DNA from: Taiwanofungus camphoratus
Taxonomy: Eukaryota; Basidiomycota; Agaricomycetes; Polyporales; Taiwanofungaceae
NCBI GenBank assembly: GCA_003999685.1
Contig: CP021227.1
Span: 682,001 to 746,000, forward strand
Length of the DNA stretch: 64,000 nucleotides
Direction: 5' to 3'
A program made the translations under genes and the position numbers. Positions 59,866 through 64,000 of this stretch are shown one piece after another. Each line of letters opens with the position of its first letter. Position 1 is the first letter of the stretch. The notes beneath the pieces are model-generated. The model saw nothing but the letters and a program-made list of their open reading frames with translations, made no database searches and was not told the origin of the DNA.

Positions 59866-62753
59866 CTATGATGATGGGCTGGTAAGAACTTTTGACGTCC
59901 TCGAGGCATCGTAGGGATGGTCGCGACTTCGCTCGTGTTCGGGCATACGATCGTGATGGTCTGCTCCTCGTTTCCGAAGTTCTTAACCATACTCTCGGTT
60001 ATCACATCGAAGGGACGGCCTAGAAGGATATCGTAGGAGGGATTGCGTATGACGTGCATCTGTAGGTACAACACGATGTCGCCTACTTGGAACGAGACAT
60101 TTCGAACCAGTCCTAAGGAACGGTCAATACTGCCATTAGCAGACTGCATATTTAGCTGCACGGAAGGGTCGTAGATTAGTCCTAAGGCATGACAGACTTG
60201 CTCTGACATCGCAACCACTTGTGACCCAGGGTCCACGATGCATTCAATTCGCTCTTTGTTGTCGATTAGGGCTTCGATAGAACAGATAGAGTTCGAGTCG
60301 CGGGCTACTATAATTTCGGAGGGTTCTTCCTTTCCGGGTACGTGTCGTAAGTACGTTTCGTAGGGGTCTGGAATTATGGTCGAACCAGGGACAAGGGGTT
60401 CACCGTGGCACGATAGTTCGGAGGTTGCTAGCGTCGTTTTAGAAGCGAGATCGTCTGAGAGTTCCGTAATTTGAGCCATATGAGTAGCCTTAGGATCCAT
60501 AGGCACACGTTTAGGGGTGATAGCTTCGCGATATCGCGCACGAACATCCGGGGATATAGATAGTAGCTCCTCGGGCGTTAGTGTAACCACTGGTGTTCTC
60601 ATAGATCGCGCGAATATTTCCTCTGTAAGTTTCTCCTGATGAACCGGTGTGATCGTCTTATAGGCCACGTCCTTGCCTTTGTCTGCTGTAGGCTTCGGAG
60701 CTGCTGCGAAATTTCGAAGATTCGGAGGTGTGTAAGTAGCATCTCGAGCATTAGCGAAAGGATGTACTGGTGGAGCGGGCGGTGGAATGGCTGCCTGTGA
60801 TGCTGGTTGGGCTGGTACGTTAGGTGTAGACGAGGCATGCTCCGATGAGTTCGTGGGTGGATCGGACGCATTCGCAGGCTTCGGAGGTGACGGCGCTGAA
60901 TTAGAAGGATAATTGGATCGCCTTAGAATGGTAGGAGGGGTCTGGTTCTGCGCCTCCGCCACTGGGGCATCTTGGTTAGCAGGGGGATCCACTACTGGAT
61001 GCTGAGCGCGTCCTATCAGAGGTGCGTTGGCTAAGGGTGGGTTTCTAGGATCAGACTGCGCGTTAGGAGCACCCTGCCTTCTGCGCTGGGGTACTTCCAC
61101 ACCATCGAAGACTTCGCGACGTCTCCGAAGTTGGTAAATCTCGTGTTCTAAAGCGGCTATACGATCCTCGGCGGATAGTGAGAATGCGGGCACATTTAGG
61201 CGATTGTCGATTTCGAATAGGAGCTGTGGGGAGGAATTCGTGCCATTTCGTCGATGATATTCGTAAAGCCTATCGCGAATCATACATCCTGGGATCGTTC
61301 TGGGTACGAAATTTCCATTTGGCAGCACTATCTTTCCATCTGGGTTGCGCTTGCACTTGCCATCCTTGATGTCTTGCTCAATGTGCTTGCAACACCTAGT
61401 GCAGCAGTCCAAGTCCCCGCAATAGTGACAGTACTGGCCTTCTACATGAGTGTGCTCGCCGCGCGAGCTGTCCAATCGAGGGGGTCGCTGGTTCGCAAGA
61501 ACAGGAGCTAGCGCACTGGTTACGGACTTCGTGAGGATCTCTGCGAACGTCTGTAGATCCTCTATCTTTAGCGATGAGCCCCCCACGGGCACGGCAGTGG
61601 TCGAAGCAGTTACAGTCGTAGCAGAGGTAAGAGTCGTAGAAGTACCAAGGAGTACGAACTTCGCTGCGCTATGTAGCTGGTCCAAGGTGTAGGGATCATC
61701 GGGTAAGTGATCGGGGAACTTTAGCTGTAACCTAGTAGACACGCGAGCCCACAGTGAAGGCTGGAAGGCCCTCGCGAAAGCACGGCTTTGCTCGATAGTA
61801 GACAACCTATTTTTCGAAATTAGGTACTTCGTGATGGCATAAAACTCACGATAGAAGCTTCCTAAGTCTGCCGCATTGTTGATTCCAATTCTAGCACGTT
61901 CTCCTATCAACTGATCCAAGTCAGACATAGACCACATTCTATCGTCCTCTGTGCCTGGGTAGAGGCTTCTAATCTCCTTCTTGAAGTCTTCGTAGGTCTT
62001 CGTGACATCGGAACACTCAGGGAGGGACTCCCATAGGTCCGAAACATCGATAGGAGGGTAGCGAGTAGTCCAGTGTTTCTTTGTCGCCTTATCCGCTATC
62101 TGGCAGCGGACAAAAAGTGACTCTAAGTCCTGAAAATACCTTCGGATGGTCCTAGGCTGGTCAGGATCGAAGGTGGGGGATGTACGATCTCCTCGGGGCG
62201 GCATGAGTGGAGGTGCGTTCATGGTTGACACAGAAATAGGATTTAGGGGATTAGCTAAAGTGGGTGCGGTCAAAGATGGGTTCGATGCTGAGTTGATGCT
62301 AGCTGAAGAAGATTGGGTCGTAGAAGCGTCGGAAAGTGTAATAGAAGGAATCGGAGGGGAACGCGAAGCTGATGGGAGCGTAGAGGATAGCTGAGGGGAT
62401 GCCAGTAAATGGACTAAGATAGGGTCAGACGCTGAAGAAGGACCGCTTCCTTCGGAGGTGTTAGGAAGCTCAGGGGACGTGGACTGAGGTTCGAAGTCCT
62501 CAATTGGTGAGTCTTCGGACGTGGTAAGCGTGTCTAGAGACCCTTCGAAAAGAGCCTCGAAGTCGGGGGTCGATTCGGAAGATTCGAGTGTAGAAATGAT
62601 ATCGGAGGGGATAGTCGTAGGTGTTCGCGAAGCGGTGCTTCGTGGAAGGCCTGCTTGAGTATAGTAACGATAGCCGACCTGAAAGAACTCGGATAGTAAC
62701 TGATCGCTGTTTCTCGGAGAGGACTGGTTAGACGTAGGATGATCTGAAGGCAA
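59820..62753 (-). CDS. Ty3/gypsy gag with aspartic protease
   Basis: Open frame of about 977 codons. Ser/Thr/Pro-rich acidic N-terminus; capsid-like helical region (RTIRRYFQDLESLFVRCQIA, WESLPECSDVTKTYEDFKKE); a Cys/His cluster CHYCGDLDCCTRCCKH that differs from the standard CCHC knuckle; a long Pro/Ala-rich linker; then a retropepsin-like protease IECIVDPGSQVVAMSEQV with ILLGRPFDV. The usual DTGA-type active site reads DPGS, as in related fungal gypsy elements. The 5' end of the frame has no ATG near the LTR (it opens at a TTG); the first in-frame ATG is near 62222, so the start codon may be lost. The stop overlaps pol, which is in the -1 frame. Confidence 0.85.
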   Translation of the reverse strand: MPSDHPTSNQSSPRNSDQLLSEFFQVGYRYYTQAGLPRSTASRTPTTIPSDIISTLESSESTPDFEALFEGSLDTLTTSEDSPIEDFEPQSTSPELPNTSEGSGPSSASDPILVHLLASPQLSSTLPSASRSPPIPSITLSDASTTQSSSASINSASNPSLTAPTLANPLNPISVSTMNAPPLMPPRGDRTSPTFDPDQPRTIRRYFQDLESLFVRCQIADKATKKHWTTRYPPIDVSDLWESLPECSDVTKTYEDFKKEIRSLYPGTEDDRMWSMSDLDQLIGERARIGINNAADLGSFYREFYAITKYLISKNRLSTIEQSRAFARAFQPSLWARVSTRLQLKFPDHLPDDPYTLDQLHSAAKFVLLGTSTTLTSATTVTASTTAVPVGGSSLKIEDLQTFAEILTKSVTSALAPVLANQRPPRLDSSRGEHTHVEGQYCHYCGDLDCCTRCCKHIEQDIKDGKCKRNPDGKIVLPNGNFVPRTIPGCMIRDRLYEYHRRNGTNSSPQLLFEIDNRLNVPAFSLSAEDRIAALEHEIYQLRRRREVFDGVEVPQRRRQGAPNAQSDPRNPPLANAPLIGRAQHPVVDPPANQDAPVAEAQNQTPPTILRRSNYPSNSAPSPPKPANASDPPTNSSEHASSTPNVPAQPASQAAIPPPAPPVHPFANARDATYTPPNLRNFAAAPKPTADKGKDVAYKTITPVHQEKLTEEIFARSMRTPVVTLTPEELLSISPDVRARYREAITPKRVPMDPKATHMAQITELSDDLASKTTLATSELSCHGEPLVPGSTIIPDPYETYLRHVPGKEEPSEIIVARDSNSICSIEALIDNKERIECIVDPGSQVVAMSEQVCHALGLIYDPSVQLNMQSANGSIDRSLGLVRNVSFQVGDIVLYLQMHVIRNPSYDILLGRPFDVITESMVKNFGNEEQTITIVCPNTSEVATIPTMPRGRQKFLPAHHHSCPHMNSSNHLRSGF
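59823..59829 (-). promoter_or_regulatory. Candidate -1 ribosomal frameshift heptamer (G GGT TTT)
   Basis: On the minus strand gag ends TCG GGT TTT TAG. GGGTTTT is an X XXY YYZ slippery heptamer in the correct register, directly before the gag stop, and a -1 slip enters pol as ...GFLDFEDLRN. Gag and pol overlap here by 46 nt. No stimulatory pseudoknot was worked out. Confidence 0.7.
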
Positions 62754-62770
62754 TAAAATCTTGACTGCTC

Positions 62771-62789
62771 CCCCTCGCGGTGGGCTCCA
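62771..62789 (-). other. Candidate tRNA primer-binding site
   Basis: Minus strand, four bases after the LTR end: TGGAGCCCACCGCGAGGGG. It starts with TGG, as needed to pair with a tRNA 3' CCA. The priming tRNA was not identified. Confidence 0.5.
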
Positions 62790-62793
62790 GAAA

Positions 62794-64000
62794 TGATACG
62801 ACCTAGGGGACCCTGGTACCTAGGGAGTGCTCCGCAACGTGGCTGTGGGGTAGTGTGATAACTGTGAGGGTGTGAGGGTAGGAGCTACAACCTATATGAT
62901 ACCGGGAAACCTGTATGTCTTGTTTTTGTAAGTAGGGGAGTAAGGGGTCAAGGGTCCTGCACAACAGGATCTTGTTCCTAAGTGCTAGACTATCCTTAAG
63001 GCCTTGCGAGGCCCTCCGAAGTACGCGAAGTCCTTCGAGATTCTGCGAAGTCCTTCGAAGTTTTAGCTAAAGCGCGCGAGCTGACTTCGTAGGCTGTATA
63101 GAATTAGGGAGCAATAAGCCAATGGACTATAATTTCTACTAAGCGGCAGAGGGTACGAGACTGCTGCGAAGTCCTTTTAGCTAGAGTTAGCTAAAGGGTG
63201 TAAGGCTTAGAGGTTTGTTAGAGCGAGGTGGGCGAGGTTTGGCTGGCGTAGGAGACTTGTAGGAGAGGTCAGATGGTTCGAAGAGCTAATACTTGGAATA
63301 GGAATGAGGGAACGAGGTTGCTGGAAGCTCTGAAGTGTTTGATGACGTCGAGGTGTGGGTCGGAGAGTTCGAGGGCGTAGAGAGATGTACTATAGCCTGT
63401 AATGAAGGCTATGGGGGAGTCGTAGGGTTATTCGTAGGATGTAGGGATGACGCAACGTGAGCCTAAAGGTATAACTAAGGCGGAGGCCCACCGGATAGGT
63501 GCTATAAGAGGTGCTGAAGGGCACGAAGTCACGGCGACTTCATAGATCGTAGTGCGTAGTTTGGGAAGCATAGACGTAGTTCGTAGATATATCGCGAGTG
63601 TAGACGTAGTTCAAAGGTACTGAAACGGAGCTGGGGTGGAGACTTAGGGACCTTAGGACCGTTCCTAAGGTTGTACTCGCGGTGCTTTCCTGAGATCGGA
63701 GCTACAGGGGAACTGGTATTCCAAAGAGAGAAGCGTATACTGAGGGGTCTCTCTTGTACATAGTAAACTACCTCTGACTAAATAGGGGAGCGTGAGGTGA
63801 ACTAATCTTGCGCGAAGTGATCCTTACGAGTCCGAAATGTGTACTAAAACGCATGGACTCCGAAGTGAACACGAGGGGGATAGGAACTAATTAGGAACTG
63901 AAACAGGGGAACTACGAACGGTAGAAAGGTGACCAAGTTCATTCACGAGGGCGGGATGACTATCCGAGAGCAGCCATGCGCCGTGATCACCTATCTTAGC
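62794..64000 (-). repeat. 5' LTR of the gypsy element (partial, runs off the window)
   Basis: The 3' 1207 bp of the LTR in minus orientation, ending ...CGTATCA next to the primer-binding site. It is the reverse complement of 23042-24248 without net indels; at least nine substitutions were noticed, all transitions. Its outer end lies beyond 64000. Confidence 0.9.

Noticed and set aside
59171-62394. Plus-strand frames opposite gag and pol
   Set aside because: Shadows of the gag and pol coding strand; no independent motif.

Overview
The window is nuclear DNA of a filamentous basidiomycete, most likely an agaricomycete. Genes are broken by many short introns of about 50-60 bp with GT-AG ends, and the recognisable proteins (ERG6, LSM8, GH28 exo-polygalacturonase, ISP4-like OPT transporters, a GT61-type glycosyltransferase, a NACHT-ankyrin protein) are of fungal type. 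No rRNA, tRNA, CRISPR array or bacterial operon was seen.

Layout. 0-9 kb holds intact host genes: sterol C-24 methyltransferase (+), LSM8 (-), a secreted exo-polygalacturonase with non-canonical introns (+) and a triose-phosphate-transporter-family protein (+). 9-12.7 kb carries two palindromic, non-coding transposon-like elements. 12.8-16.1 kb is an intact 19-exon oligopeptide transporter. 19.8-20.8 kb is a TENA/THI-4 protein (-). 22.2-27.7 kb has an orphan terminal exon, a large LTR (about 1.77 kb) and a 3'-truncated non-LTR retrotransposon. 28-30.8 kb is a GT61-like glycosyltransferase. 33.4-37 kb is a decayed second copy of the oligopeptide transporter. 38.3-41 kb is a visibly AT-rich island with a NACHT-ankyrin NLR-like gene. 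45-47.2 kb is an MFS sugar transporter with one nonsense codon, 48.7-50.5 kb a decayed 5' part of PWP2, and 52.4-54.0 kb a multipass membrane protein that lacks its last exon here. 54.0-64 kb is a Ty3/gypsy element on the minus strand, with an antisense cysteine-cluster gene at its 3' side and its 5' LTR running off the window.

Main result. The LTR at 22483-24248 (+) and the LTR at 62794-64000+ are inverted copies of each other. The membrane-protein gene on the plus strand stops at a clean splice donor (54018/54019), and its apparent last exon sits 30 kb away on the opposite strand (22184-22330), just outside the first LTR. Inverting 24249-62793 puts all its exons on one strand, with the retroelement inside the last intron. 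The same inversion explains why the non-LTR element is cut off exactly at the inner LTR edge. I infer a roughly 38.5 kb inversion by recombination between inverted LTR copies, which split a host gene.

The gypsy element shows a textbook -1 frameshift heptamer directly before the gag stop. Most nonsense lesions in the window, and all differences noticed between the two LTRs, are C-to-T or G-to-A transitions, mostly at CpG. This fits methylation-linked mutational decay. Exon borders were placed by eye from splice signals, reading frame and family resemblance. Where total coding length is stated as a whole number of codons, the phases were checked along the gene.
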